Below are positions 45,801 through 61,991 of a DNA stretch of 64,000 nucleotides, piece after piece (positions within the stretch are counted from its first letter, which is position 1; the number at the start of each line of letters is the position of its first letter). The notes under the pieces were generated by a model. That model saw only the letters and a program-made list of their open reading frames with translations. It was not told the DNA's origin and ran no database searches. This DNA comes from Panorpa germanica (lineage: Eukaryota > Arthropoda > Insecta > Mecoptera > Panorpidae): the NCBI GenBank assembly GCA_963678705.1, contig OY783203.1, positions 43,338,347 to 43,402,346 on the forward strand, read 5' to 3'. The position numbers were made by a program, and so were the translations under genes.

Positions 45801-48800
45801 ATTTCTGTTTAATGTATCAAAATTGTTCAAACCTTTTATTTTGTTTAAATAGCGTTTAAAACCTGAATTACTTTTGTTCGGTTCATCGAAATAATCATAA
45901 TAAAAATGTTCGTTCAAACCACATTTTTATGTGGTTTGTGAATACGTACTGCGCATTAACGAATTGTCTAAAAATAGTCTTCAATGATTATTCTTCAATG
46001 CACTCCAATTTACTTGTAATGCCGGTATCAAACGATACTACGGATACCTTCACTTTATGGTTGGACGCATCGTGTGGTCTATGCTGGAACTAAGTGTGTC
46101 CAACATTCATTTTGGAATAAGTTCGGGCTGTTGTCGGTCTTTTGACCCGCGTCAAAAGGTATTTATCTACCCACTTAACCACATGTCATGCACTGCTGCA
46201 CGAATCGTCCAACAAAGAAAGAATTTACACTTGAAAGTTTCTTTATTTACTTGAAAGTTTTTGTTAAACAGTGTCAGTGTCAATAATATGAACAAATAAT
46301 AAAATAAATAAATCATTCGAATCAAACATTCGTTCCACCGTGTAGTAGGAAACTTGTCATGTCAATCTTCCAATATTTCACTCACACGTTGGAGGCAAAC
46401 ATTTAAATCAAACGTTTCCCGCATTGTTTGGTACCGGCTTAACCTAATTTTCATGCCATAAATGACCTTCTTTGAACGCTACTTCGTATTTGTATTTTGA
46501 TTACAATCTTGTTACCTGGGTGAAGAACTTTTAGAACAGCGGGATGTTGCTCCAGAAACTTTGCTATGGCCAGACTGTTGCTTTGATGTCTATCCATTCT
46601 CACAGACAATGATTTTATACCGCGTGAAACGAGAAAGCAATCAAATGGAGATGGAACATTTCCCATAACTGTAAAAGCGTTACATAGAAACTGGTTATTA
46701 AATTTAATATGATACTAACCAAATGTATATTATAACAAATTTTCATATATAATATATAAAGTAAATAATTACCAATATGTAAATGTCGAAGCCTTTTGAA
46801 CAAATCTTCGTCGTTTAAGATAGCAGCTCCCATAATGACGTCAGAATGTCCGTTCATGTACTTCGTAAGAGAATGCATGACAATATCAACTCCCAATTCT
46901 AACGGACGTTGAAAATATGGAGTTAAAATTGTGTTATCTATGACTACTATTATCTGAAATTGCATAAAACAATTATTACCGTTTCAATGAAATTAACTAA
47001 AATCGAAATTTTCTAAACTTACGTCTCCGAAGTCATGAGCCATTTTGGAAAGAGCTCGAATATCGGTGATAATCAGCGAAGGATTGGAAGGAGATTCAAA
47101 CCAGATCATCTACAATTTACAAAGATCATATAATATATAATTCAAGATCAATTTCTAAATATAATCGACTTGCCTAATTCAATCAAAAATAATAGTAGTA
47201 TCGTTGAAAAAAAAATATTTTAGTGTTACATCAAAGAATTTCACAATTCAGATCAAAAATTTCTACAGTACTACTACTTAGATATAATAATAGATTATTT
47301 GAAAGAGTGAACGGTAGTACATTAAAAGAAGAACATAATTGGGAAGACGTGTAAAAATCATTCGATCACATTATACCAACATTTTACAGATATGGCTTGT
47401 TCCGAATGTAATTTTTTTAATGATGTTATAATGGTATTAAAATATATTAATGATGAAAAGACTAAATCTTGGGCATATAATATAAGGCACTGTAACAAAT
47501 TGTTGCAAAAAATATAATACAATTTAATTTATGCGTCTATAGCGGATAACAACCGCTATCACAACCCCACCCCACTCCCCTCATCTTATATACCTAATAC
47601 TTATATACCTTTGTGTTCTTCTTGAGACCTTTTGCAATGACGTCAAGATCTGAAAAGTCTAAGAAATCCACTTCTAATCCCATACGTGTTGCAACTTGCC
47701 TAAAATAATTAAAATGATTATTATTGAGAGATGTACAAGTAATAATTTTTAGTTATATTTCTTCTTATAAGTTAATTAGATCGCAAACTAACCTTCACAT
47801 ATTTTTTAAGGTTATGTTTAGAACATCAACTTGTTTTATGTTTCACTTAAACTCATTTTGTTAAAATAAGTGTGACATAAACATAAAATGCGCCGTGTAT
47901 TGATGTTGCTCTGGTCTGGAAAGACCATTAGGTATGTAGGAAACATAAACAAAATTCTTTTGCAGTAATCGAAATAAGTAACTCATAAAATGTTCTCCTT
48001 AAAGCAAACCATGCAAACCATGCTGCTTAAATTAAATTCGAACTCTCTACGAGTTATAGCATATAAATTAATCACAGCATTAGGTCAAAATAAAAAAAAC
48101 GTTATGAAAAGAAAATGTTCGATGTGTATTGTTCTTTTTAATGCGATATTTTTCAGCTCCGTAATTTGTTTTATTGTCAACAAACTTTACTCATACTAAC
48201 TTGTTAATTCGTAAGTAATACGTTGTTATCTTTACTCTAATAAACGATAATTATGTGATAAAATATGTCTACCTCAAATAAGAGTTGGTACCACCGTAGA
48301 TATCATCTGAACAAAGTATATGATCTCCTGCGCTTAACAACCCAACGATTGTAGATAAAGCACCCATACCAGATGCAAAAGCAAAACCATACTTGCCGCC
48401 ATCTAACGCGGCCAAGGTATTCTGCAAGGCATCACGGGTAGGGTTCGCAGCTCGGCTATAGAAATAACCCTATAAAAATAAAATGTCTTTGTTTACATAA
48501 TGAATAACAAGTTGATGTTTACATTTGTTGATTTTTTATAATTATAACCAAAGAAACAAGATTAAAAGTGCATGCCGTATAAACTCCATGAGAATTAGAT
48601 TACTATATACACCTGTTACATGTGTTATCAGCAAATCAGGCGTTAATCTTTTCTTTTGGCGATTTCAATTACTTAAATCTTATTTCGTCAAAGTAACTGC
48701 ATATTACATAAAATATAAGTTTTTACATGCAGTATTATGATATGGTTGAATATGTAAAAACATTGAACATTGTATATATAATCAGAAAAAATAGTTTCAC

Positions 48801-48986
48801 AATAGAACATCTATTATTATTGTTGTTTTTCTAACCTTAAATTATATGTATGACTTTTTATCTAAAACCGGGTTTTATGTTATAAATTAAAAATATAAAT
48901 ATGTATTTTTATGTAAATATAATATTTGGTTATCAAATCTCGGAATTAACGTATTGTTTGCGTTTGTAACATTTTGCGATTGTTCA

Positions 48987-49050
<64 letters not shown>

Positions 49051-52000
49051 CGGCACAGTGGCCGAGGCATTAAAGTTTGATACCAGATTACTTAGTCTTT
49101 GGGTTCGATTCCCGGACCCGCATCATATTTTCTGGAATGTATTGTTCTCAAAATTTAATTGATAATGTTCTCACATAATCAGAAAATTATTAGGCTGCGT
49201 TAGGGTTTTTTCAAATATATGAGGCTATCGGAGATAGGAACCAGGACGACGTTAAATAAATGAAAACAAATAGATTATATTTATATGATCTTTCAAAAAT
49301 AGTTAGAAAATAGTACGCCTGCATATATAAATCTGAAATCTAATGAAAGGGCTTTTAATTCATAATTATATATACATCTTAAGAAAAGAACACACTGAAC
49401 ACAAAACTGTCTTAGAGATATTTTTCTCAAAACACAATAAATACACACTCAGTATGAATAAGTCCTTGTCATCCTATTGCTTCAGATAACCCAAGATAAC
49501 CAATGAGAATGATCTATTAGGTCATGTGATCCACCACAGTCTAATAATAGCTTAGTCTGTCATTGAATTTGACAGAATATTTAAGGTGTCACTTAAGCTT
49601 AAGGTGTCGCTTAATATTTTCATTGAACAAAAAGGAACATACACATTTTATTAAAATAATAACTTTAGAAAAAATACAAATACAAATTAAGCTACCAGCT
49701 TAAATGAAATTTCAACATTTAAGGAATATAATTTTAGCCCCATTTTGCACCAGATTTTTATACACTTTACATTTTGTGTAAATACATCTACATGCGACTA
49801 TAGCAAATACCACTATAACAAAATCATAAATCTAATTTAAACAATTCAAATTTCGAATTTTTTGCTTTCCAAATTAATTCACTTCTTGTCCACCAGTTGA
49901 TGGAACTCCGCTGGGCCATTTTAGATGGGAGGATGTTTAAGAAAGTGGAAATAAGTAAAATAAAATGTTTAAGGAAAACATTAACAATTCGTCTCGATTA
50001 GATTATTAAATTGTGTTAACGTGAAATATAAGCAAGAGTATTTATATATAGAAACAGGGTTTTTATCTCTGCATTAGATATAATCACTATAAAATAGATT
50101 TCCGAGGTAAGTATCATTTTTATATTTATTTAAATTGGTAAGTTCATTATATTTTAGATGGTTAAATGTATCGCTACAAATGCGTTTCAGTTCTTTGCAG
50201 CACTTTCGAGAAATACATTCACCGATCCTGTTTGTGAAACCTTGTCCGACATAACCTTCCTTTAATCTGACTTCTACTTGATTATTTATTTTACGTTGGC
50301 CTATATTATTCCATTATAATCAGTGCAGTTATAGACATATATAAACCCTCCTGTCTTCATTCCTTCAAGCAATAAGCAACCTTTTCAAGTTTTGATTCAA
50401 TCATAAAATGTTTTCAATCGATTTCTCTATTTGTTTATCCCTGCATGCCAGATTGTCTATTAAAATTTAAAAAAAACATTTTTGTAAAGCATAAAATGAA
50501 ATGGAACCACCTGTTCCTTAATTTAATAGTAGTTCATTCTTTATTAACTGAAGATTTTTTATAAATTATTTATAATACAAAGTCTATGCGAATTCGACTT
50601 CGCTAAATGTCATTTAAGTAAATCGATTGAAAGATCCATGAATTCTACTTGAAAACGTATGATTCAGTGAACTAGCAGTCTAGCAGATTGTATTCCGCAA
50701 TCTTTGTTTTCTCATTTCCCAAACACCATTAGATGATAAGGCATATGTTTATAAAATGATAAATATATTAATATTTTGCAATTTTAAAATAACGTTATCA
50801 TTATTAGGTTCAATATCTATAATTACAATACTAATACGTAACATAACCTCAATATAATATAATCACTATATGCAAATTAAGTGTCAAATATTTGTTTAAT
50901 AAGCTACAAGTACATATACTTGCTTATCAGGAATGCATTAGCAGTAACAACAGAATGATTATTTGATGACTATAATATACTTAACCGATAATTTTAAATT
51001 GCTACATGTTACTAGCATTTTTCAGGTTAAAATGTTAATTTCTTTTGAATATATATCCATAATTTTACAATAAGCTTATCAAAATTTTTGACACTATTCT
51101 CTCTTTTTGACGCTATTGCAGACAGTGCCGGATTTAGAGATGTGGAGGCTCTGGGGAACGAAGGATCGGAGGCCTTTAATTATTTTCCGAATAAAAGGAA
51201 CATTTTTTTTCCGTCTAGTCTATCAAAAATTTATTGCTTTGATCACTATTGTGGGGACCCCTCTCTTGTGGAGGCCCCAGAGCAGTAGCTACTCCTGCCC
51301 TCCCTCAAATCCGGGCCTGATTGCAGACTAAATTTAAATATGGCCTCTCTTTTTTGTTACTAATTAACTCTGTTACATATGGCCTCTATTAACTGAAATA
51401 ATAGGATATATTCAAATATATATCAATTGACATTAAAATTATTTTCAAACTTTCATCTCGGTCCTAAATTTGTAATTTTAACATTAGCCCTTTGACCACA
51501 AAGACTCTGATATACATAATATAATAATAATAACAGTATATAACCCCTGATTTCAGTGCAACTATTTATACATCATACTTATGAAGTTTTATTTTTAGTA
51601 TGAACAGAATCAGCCGGAATAATGAAATTGCAAAACAAAAATCCAGAAAAATGCACAAACTTAGAAGATCAATATCTCTAGAGTGGTGCACGCAGTCACA
51701 TATAACGAGTACTACTGCCTCAAATAAAGTAAGAAATATCTTTATCCATTTTAATTATAATTTATTTAAGAAATTGAAAAACAATTAGAATTTAATTGAA
51801 AAATTATCTTCTTTATTTACTCTTGAATTTCACGGGCTGCTCTAATACGACAGACTATATATAAGTCGGCATAAGTGAAAACTATTTATACAATTTGCAT
51901 ATGTGTTAATCTATACAATTCATATAGCAACGCTAATTATTTTAAATTCTAAACACTAATAATGGTTATTTCTTTTTATCCGTATACAAATTTGTACAAA

Positions 52001-52831
52001 GGAAAACATTTGGTTAATATGAAAATATATTCTATTAATATATTATTCAATTACTACTAAGTGTAATACCATTACAAGAATTAAGTTGAACACTAAGTTA
52101 AAAATGTAATCAATGTTTCTAATATCAAAGCAAATTAACAACAAAATAGATCAAATAATTAGAATAAACAAATTAACGTAATTTTAAATCAAATTATCTT
52201 AACAAAATAACATTTAATAAATTATTTTTGTTTTAAATTAAAATCTTATCAAGCATTATAAAGTGAATGGTCTAAAAGTTATATTTGTCTAATAATTAAT
52301 ATGAAAGATACTATGATGATATGAACAAAACTACCTTAAAGTTAATAGTATGCTGTCTCCGACAGCAGATTTATGGTGTTGTTGTCTCAAATATGTGACC
52401 TTCAGCGTTGCCTAATAAGTTTCTATGATTATGTGAGCACATAATCAATTTAATTTTGATAATAATTAAACCAAGAAAATATGCCGCTAATTCGTAAATC
52501 GAACCAGCCACTGTGCCCGAGTGTGTTAAAATGTTAGTCCCTGAAGAGGTAATAAAATGTTAATGATATTAAATGTATGAGTAGCAATGTTCTTCAAACC
52601 GCAATCCGCAACAAGTAGTAACGCCTTATAAATAATTTAATTAAGATTACTTACCCCAGTACTGACGCTGTATGAGTCAGGTTCAGGTGTTTTAAAACTT
52701 GAGGCCATCATTATTGGAGTAACAAGAGAATTATATGCCACATTTCTCTCATCGTGTCCACTGTGGATAGCTTTAGTATCAAAGCTTAGATCTGCTGGTT
52801 GAGAAAGAAATTTCTTTGGTTGTTCCCCCAT
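42816..52831 (-). CDS. Cystathionine gamma-lyase paralogue with altered specificity residues (copy B)
   Basis: Minus-strand exons 52831-52655, 48469-48273, 47699-47609, 47109-47023, 46953-46773, 46668-46516, 45314-45140 and 42966-42816 join in phase to 403 residues. All seven intron positions and phases match copy A, so it is a tandem duplicate. PLP machinery is intact: [10 protein letters not shown] (Tyr63, Arg65), DDIYGGTN (Tyr117), VIDNT (Asp189-190 region), [11 protein letters not shown] with Lys215, and LIRISVGL. The residues matching human E59, R119 and E339 are Phe62, Ser122 and Ala342. At the first of these bacterial methionine gamma-lyases also carry Phe, and at the third a small residue. 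The protein probably uses a different sulfur substrate such as methionine or homocysteine, but this is inference. An acceptor precedes the ATG (attccag at 52848), implying a 5' untranslated exon. Several MITEs and SINEs sit in its introns. Confidence 0.93.
43241..43615. mobile_element. 375-bp MITE, copy 2
   Basis: Same length and nearly the same sequence as 16315-16689, with cccagtaaac / gtttactggg ends. It lies in intron 7 of copy B. Flanks carry tt on both sides, compatible with a 2-bp target duplication. Confidence 0.85.
44516..44768. mobile_element. MITE related to the 375-bp family (shared ends, different core)
   Basis: Starts cccagtaaacaatttggtga and ends actccaaaatgtttactgg, the family's terminal inverted repeats in the opposite orientation, but the ~210-bp interior is unrelated. 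Same intron as copy 2. Confidence 0.75.
45518..45690 (+). mobile_element. tRNA-derived SINE in intron 6 of copy B
   Basis: Head gacgccacagcg, ctgctgtgtctccggattcg B-box region, body tttctgggtttggttgttat and tail aggccgacaataaataaaat follow in order, with an internal deletion. Confidence 0.8.
48989..49049. repeat. (AT)n microsatellite
   Basis: About 28 AT units abutting the 5' end of the SINE at 49051. Confidence 0.95.
49051..49265 (+). mobile_element. tRNA-derived SINE, near full length
   Basis: Best-preserved tRNA-like head: cggcacagtggccgaggcat (A-box region similar to class II tRNAs) and gggttcgattcccgg (B box), then body tattttctgg, tattaggct and tail gacgacgttaaataaatgaa. It sits in intron 1 of copy B. 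Confidence 0.88.
49266..51114. other. Part of intron 1 of copy B, no nested gene
   Basis: AT-rich sequence with a short SINE-tail-like word (ttattttacgttggcctata) near 50286. Nothing else was recognised. Confidence 0.4.
51115..51327. mobile_element. 197-bp hAT-type MITE with perfect 8-bp target duplication
   Basis: The element at 51123-51319 begins cagtgccggattt and ends aaatccgggcctg, 13-bp imperfect inverted repeats with the CAG...CTG ends usual for hAT. The 8-bp flanks attgcaga (51115-51122 and 51320-51327) are identical. The interior has ggggacccc-type GC words and no coding sequence. Confidence 0.9.
52350..52530 (-). mobile_element. tRNA-derived SINE, minus strand
   Basis: Central body (gcctaataagtttctatgat, tatgtgagcacataatcaat), ccaagaaaatat and complement of the head (agccactgtgcccgag) are in order. 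It lies just downstream of exon 1 of copy B, within intron 1. Confidence 0.75.
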
Positions 52832-52847
52832 TGTTAAGTTCTTTTAA

Positions 52848-54221
52848 CTGGAATTTTTAATGACACTCAAAAAAGTTTCTTAAATTGAAACACAGGATAA
52901 TCAAACAATAATTCAATAATTATAAAATTATTTCTATATATAAATAATGTAATGCTGTAAATAATATTGTTTCTTTTTTGCTCTCTTTACTATTAGATAA
53001 CTGATATAGAAGTGATTATATTTGCAAAGAGATTCTATCGAGAGGTGCAACATTATACAAAAAAAAGTTATGATAAATCTTAACATTCAAATAAATAAAA
53101 ATAAAATATATATTGTTTGTTGATCGTTTTCCGCTAAACGCAAAACATAAATTCGTGTATTATTTATTGCAATATTTTTACGGAACGCTACATAACATAC
53201 ATATAGTTAACATATTCTTTTACAATTTAAAATGATGTTTTGTTTTAGCTCTTTTTGTTTTCCATTTGAAAAATATATTTCTATTCATTTAGCATAATAG
53301 AAAATACGTTCTTCTTCTATCATTGAAAATATGAAAATATGATTTATTCTATCCAGCCGTAATTTATAAAAATAACTATTTAAATCGGTATCCACAATTA
53401 ATGATTTCGTTTAACCGAAATTAATTAATGAATAAATTTCGTTTTCATTTACGGGTAAGTACATGTTGAATTTTACAATTTATTTATTTTTCAATACTTG
53501 ATCTTAACGACACATGTATTTAAAAAAATATAAGTTGAATTACTTACTCGTATTACGGTATTCGACTATGGTATCGGATTTTAAATCATTGTCATTGGCA
53601 AAGACAATTATTTATATATTTTCTTGTTAATTGAGTAGAATATACTATTGTTAATAATAATACTTGAAATTTAATACCACTTAAACAAATATATATTGCA
53701 ATCGATGTTCTTTATAAATCTATAAATAAAACTACAGCAAATACAGTTGTTCAACTTTCATGCATTTTATACATGATACAACTTGATACATTTTACAAAG
53801 TATTTTTAATTTACGAATACAATGTAACAAATGTAATGTTCATATGAGTAATTATGCCAGTAAATTTTTACTTATTTGTTTTGCATGTATTCCAGCTGTA
53901 ACCGACAAGGTTATCTGCATTAAAATTTTGTTTTGTTACATTAATGAGTTATCTAAGTATTGAGTCAGATAATCATAATCAACAAAAATTTTGCGGAGAT
54001 GTCTCACTGATAAATTAAACGATGGGTATTTGTCTATTAGCTATTTTATATATCCAAAAGTTGACTGAGATATAACTGTTTAAAATTTATAAATTCTGTT
54101 TTGCTGTATCATTTTTGTGAATATTTTTAACCTCACACTTTTGCAGACTTATTGTTGAACTATGTAGAGTAATAAGCATTGTATTTTGCTCTATTTATTT
54201 ATCAATTAAGAAAACATTTAT
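52848..54221. other. 5' region of gamma-lyase copy B
   Basis: No coding sequence. On the minus strand a TATA-like tatataaata near 53612 and a gtaag donor at 53547 could bracket a 5' untranslated exon of copy B, by analogy with copy A. This is weak evidence. Confidence 0.3.
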
Positions 54222-54251
54222 TACTTTCGTATACCATGGTATACGAAAGTA
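54222..54251. repeat. 30-bp perfect palindrome
   Basis: The sequence is self-complementary over 15 + 15 bases with no spacer, centred on the NcoI-like ccatgg; one half reads tactttcgtatacca. A partial third copy (agtataccatgtatacca) follows directly. Confidence 0.9.
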
Positions 54252-56194
54252 TACCATGTATACCAAGTATTCTGCAGAATAGAAAATCGGTTAGAAACGT
54301 ATTTCTTGTACCACAAAAATGACTAAACTTTATGTTAAAATTTCGGTTAGAACCCGTTTTCACTCCCTGTTGGTTTTAATTTTACATTTTTGTTTGACAT
54401 TAAATATTTTGTAGAAAGAGAAAGAATATGTATTTATAGCTTTCTTTCTAGTACCACGTTTATTAAGAGTACGTTTTATGACGTTTTCAAAATTTTTCTA
54501 TAATATTTTAATACCAATGGGTCAGAGTTAAAAGGGTACATAAACACGGATGTATGCTCCTATCTGATAGATGCATATGTCATCAATCATATTAATTTAT
54601 GTCAATCAACATTTTAAATGATGATAAACATAAATAAAAGCTGCAATTGACCTTTAATGGCGGCAGAATTTAACTGTGCAAAACAACCATACTCGCATAT
54701 CAATATGACTTTTAATATATCTGAATAAACCCTTATTTAAGAACGATTTGCTTTTAAACGTATCACTCATGTAATTTTAACGACCATGACAAGATCAGGA
54801 GGGATCAGAATAGCAAGAAATTTGTGTCACGTAATTTATGGATACCACTCTTGAAATAAATAGAAAATTTACTATTCAACTTTTATTCTTCCTGCCTCTT
54901 GATGTTGTTCAACTGCTTCAAATATTTGCGGGAGTTGTGTGACAATTTCATAGTCATAGGGTTAGCAGGGATGGTAATAGGAGAATTTAATAAATATATA
55001 TTTATTGACTTGTTTTATATAAATCGGCAAAAGAAATATTCATTCCCTGACTTCTAAATTCATACTTATTTTACGAAAGGTTTCAAAATTAACAATATCT
55101 ACATTCATAAGAAACAACGGTCGGCAACTTGAACAAAAACATTTTTGTCATCAGCAGCGTATAAAGTGTAAATTCAAGGTGCCACGTTGCTGAACTCTAA
55201 ACTGTTTTTGCGATAGCTTATCAAGAAGTACCTGATAGCGAGGCCATTTAAGGTTATTTCAAGTATTTTTCAACTGACAATATATCTTTTTATTTTTTAA
55301 CTACATATATTATAAAAAGAAATTCTTAAAATTAGTTAAAAATATATTTTTAACCCCATATAATTTTTTAATCAAAGTGTAAATTTATATTTCCTTGGGC
55401 AAGAGGAGTCAAGTGCGTTTGCCTCCTTTTGTGGATGTATTGGTACAAATATATACAGAAAAAAATCAAATTGTATCTTATCAAAGTTTATAGGTCAGTA
55501 GAAGATGCAAAATTTAAATTTTTTCTCCAATTATAGAGCCATATCAGATAGCGTTAGATTTTTAATATAATATACTTATAATCTACATAAGTTTTAATAA
55601 AGTTTCATCACATATATTTAATTTAAAAAATACCGAAATTAATTACAGAAAAATTATCGATTTGTTATTTTTTGCCGAAAATCTAAAGTCAAAAACAGTT
55701 TCTTTTAAATTTTAATAAAAATGCATATTTTTAAAACCTAACTGCAGAAGGTAAACCGATTAAGGACTAAACATTATTTGGTTCTTAGCCAAGCTGAGAA
55801 CCCTTTATACTGGCATAGCATATTTCTCAGTCTTGTTCGGATTCGTGCCAAATTGTATCCTCTATCTAATTCAATACTCTGATAACTCATAAACGCAACC
55901 AAACAAAATTATAATGCAGATAAAATTGTCGAATACTTGTCCCCTTATATCAAAACTAAATTTTGTCAATGTAAATTGCATTATGGATAATCACAAATTA
56001 ATTTAAAAACCTAAATTCAGGAATCGAATCAGTTTTCGTCGTAGGTGACTAACAATATATTTATAAAATTTGTTAAAACATTAAAATAGAGAGAATTGCA
56101 TACAAAATGTATATTGTTTATTATATGAAAAAGATAAGAGTATATGCTTATGGAAGGTTTAGATTTATTCATTACTTTTGAAGGTAATAACTTA
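54252..56194. other. Intergenic, no gene supported
   Basis: AT-rich. A 24-codon minus-strand frame near 54890-54965 looks protein-like but is isolated and bounded by stops, so it is not called as a gene. Confidence 0.35.
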
Positions 56195-56365
56195 TTTAAT
56201 TTATTTAACGTCGACCTATCCCCGATTCTGAGTCATATTTCTTATGGTCTCGATGCACCATTTATGTGAAGACGACTGCCTAATAAATTTATGATTATGT
56301 AAGGACATAATCAAATGAACAGCGATGGTTCGGAGATTCAAGACACAGCAGTCTAGCTAAAAGAA
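56195..56365 (-). mobile_element. tRNA-derived SINE, minus strand
   Basis: Starts with the inverted tail (tttatttaacgtcgacctat), then gattctgagtca, gcctaataaatttatgatta and the head side ending gacacagcagtct. B box is diverged. Confidence 0.75.
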
Positions 56366-56524
56366 TAATTGACGGAAATAGGTTAAATGTTAAATAAATT
56401 AAATTTAAAAAAAAGAATTATATAAAATATCATTTCTCAAAGTGCAAATAGTTATAATAAACACGTAGTTTAACTTTAACGAGAAGAATTATAAACCTTA
56501 AAATGTTTTTTAAATAAAAAATAC

Positions 56525-56635
56525 AATTCGACGACACAGTGGACAACATATTAGAGATGATATTAGATGTCAAGCTTTTGTGTCTTTTGGTTCGATCGCC
56601 AGACCAACGCTATATTTCTGGGTTTGGTTTTATAA
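56525..56635 (+). mobile_element. tRNA-derived SINE, head fragment
   Basis: cgacgacacagtgg head, gtgtcttttggttcgatcgc B-box region and acgctatatttctgggtttg body; truncated after the proximal body. About 450 bp upstream of NSF. Confidence 0.7.
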
Positions 56636-57086
56636 AGGACACAAAAAGTTAAATATTAATATTAAACTAAATAGTAAAGTAAAATATGCAAAAAGTTGTT
56701 TTCCATATGTAAGAAAACGTTTATCTATAATAATAATTTATATTAATGAATCTAGTTTAATAAATAATATTATTTCTTACATGTATCTTTTAAATTAAAA
56801 ACTGAATTGCTAGAGCACGTTTAAATAAGTACTGTACCCCTTGTTTGAAAGTTGCGGCACTTATAAACAATTCTTATCAGCCAGTTCGGCGCAAGCGAAC
56901 TACACGTATTTAGTTCACACAAGACATGAAATACGAAAATCAACGAAGTCAAAAATGACGTAACCTTCAGTAGACGATGATAATATTGATCTGTCAGGGG
57001 CTGCAGTGCAGATTTATATTTGGTCCAAATCTGGTTAAGAGGGTAGTGTTCTAAGTAATTACATTTTTGTGAATAAAATAGCAAAA

Positions 57087-61645
<4,559 letters not shown>

Positions 61646-61991
61646 TTTTTCAGGTTTCTCGTTTGATGTAATTTCCTTATGAAAGTCGAACATCGGTATC
61701 AATGTGAATCTATTATGTTGAATTATCTTATCATGTAGAAATGATTTCAAAGTGTAAGTATAACATAGTTAATATTCTCAAACATCATCGAGTTAATATT
61801 AGTAACTTATATTCGGGAAATAATATTAATTATTATAAGTATTGTTGTGGAATAATTATTCCAATATAACATTAAAAACTTAATAAATTATTGTCTCCTT
61901 TCGTTACAAACAATATTTAGCGTAGTTAGTGTAACACATTTTAACGAAATAATATAATATATAATATAATTTTAATGAAATTATAAATAAA
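61646..61991 (+). terminator. NSF 3' untranslated region with polyadenylation signals
   Basis: Two aataaa hexamers follow the stop codon, at 61882-61887 and 61986-61991; either could direct cleavage. Confidence 0.5.

Noticed and set aside
45458-45917. Two overlapping minus-strand frames
   Set aside because: They cover an intron of the gamma-lyase paralogue and a SINE inserted in plus orientation; the proteins are antisense artefacts.
49051-49120. Possible tRNA gene
   Set aside because: A and B boxes are good, but no matching acceptor stem is evident and the same head recurs with a common non-tRNA body, so it is a SINE.
51088-51331. Two plus-strand frames near 51.1-51.3 kb
   Set aside because: Both are translations of the 197-bp hAT MITE and its flanks.
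54890-54965. 24-codon minus-strand frame resembling a protein C-terminus (FEAVEQHQEAGRIKVE)
   Set aside because: Looks protein-like, but a stop lies directly upstream, no acceptor with a clear upstream exon is visible, and I could not assign it to a family. At most a tiny pseudogene relic.
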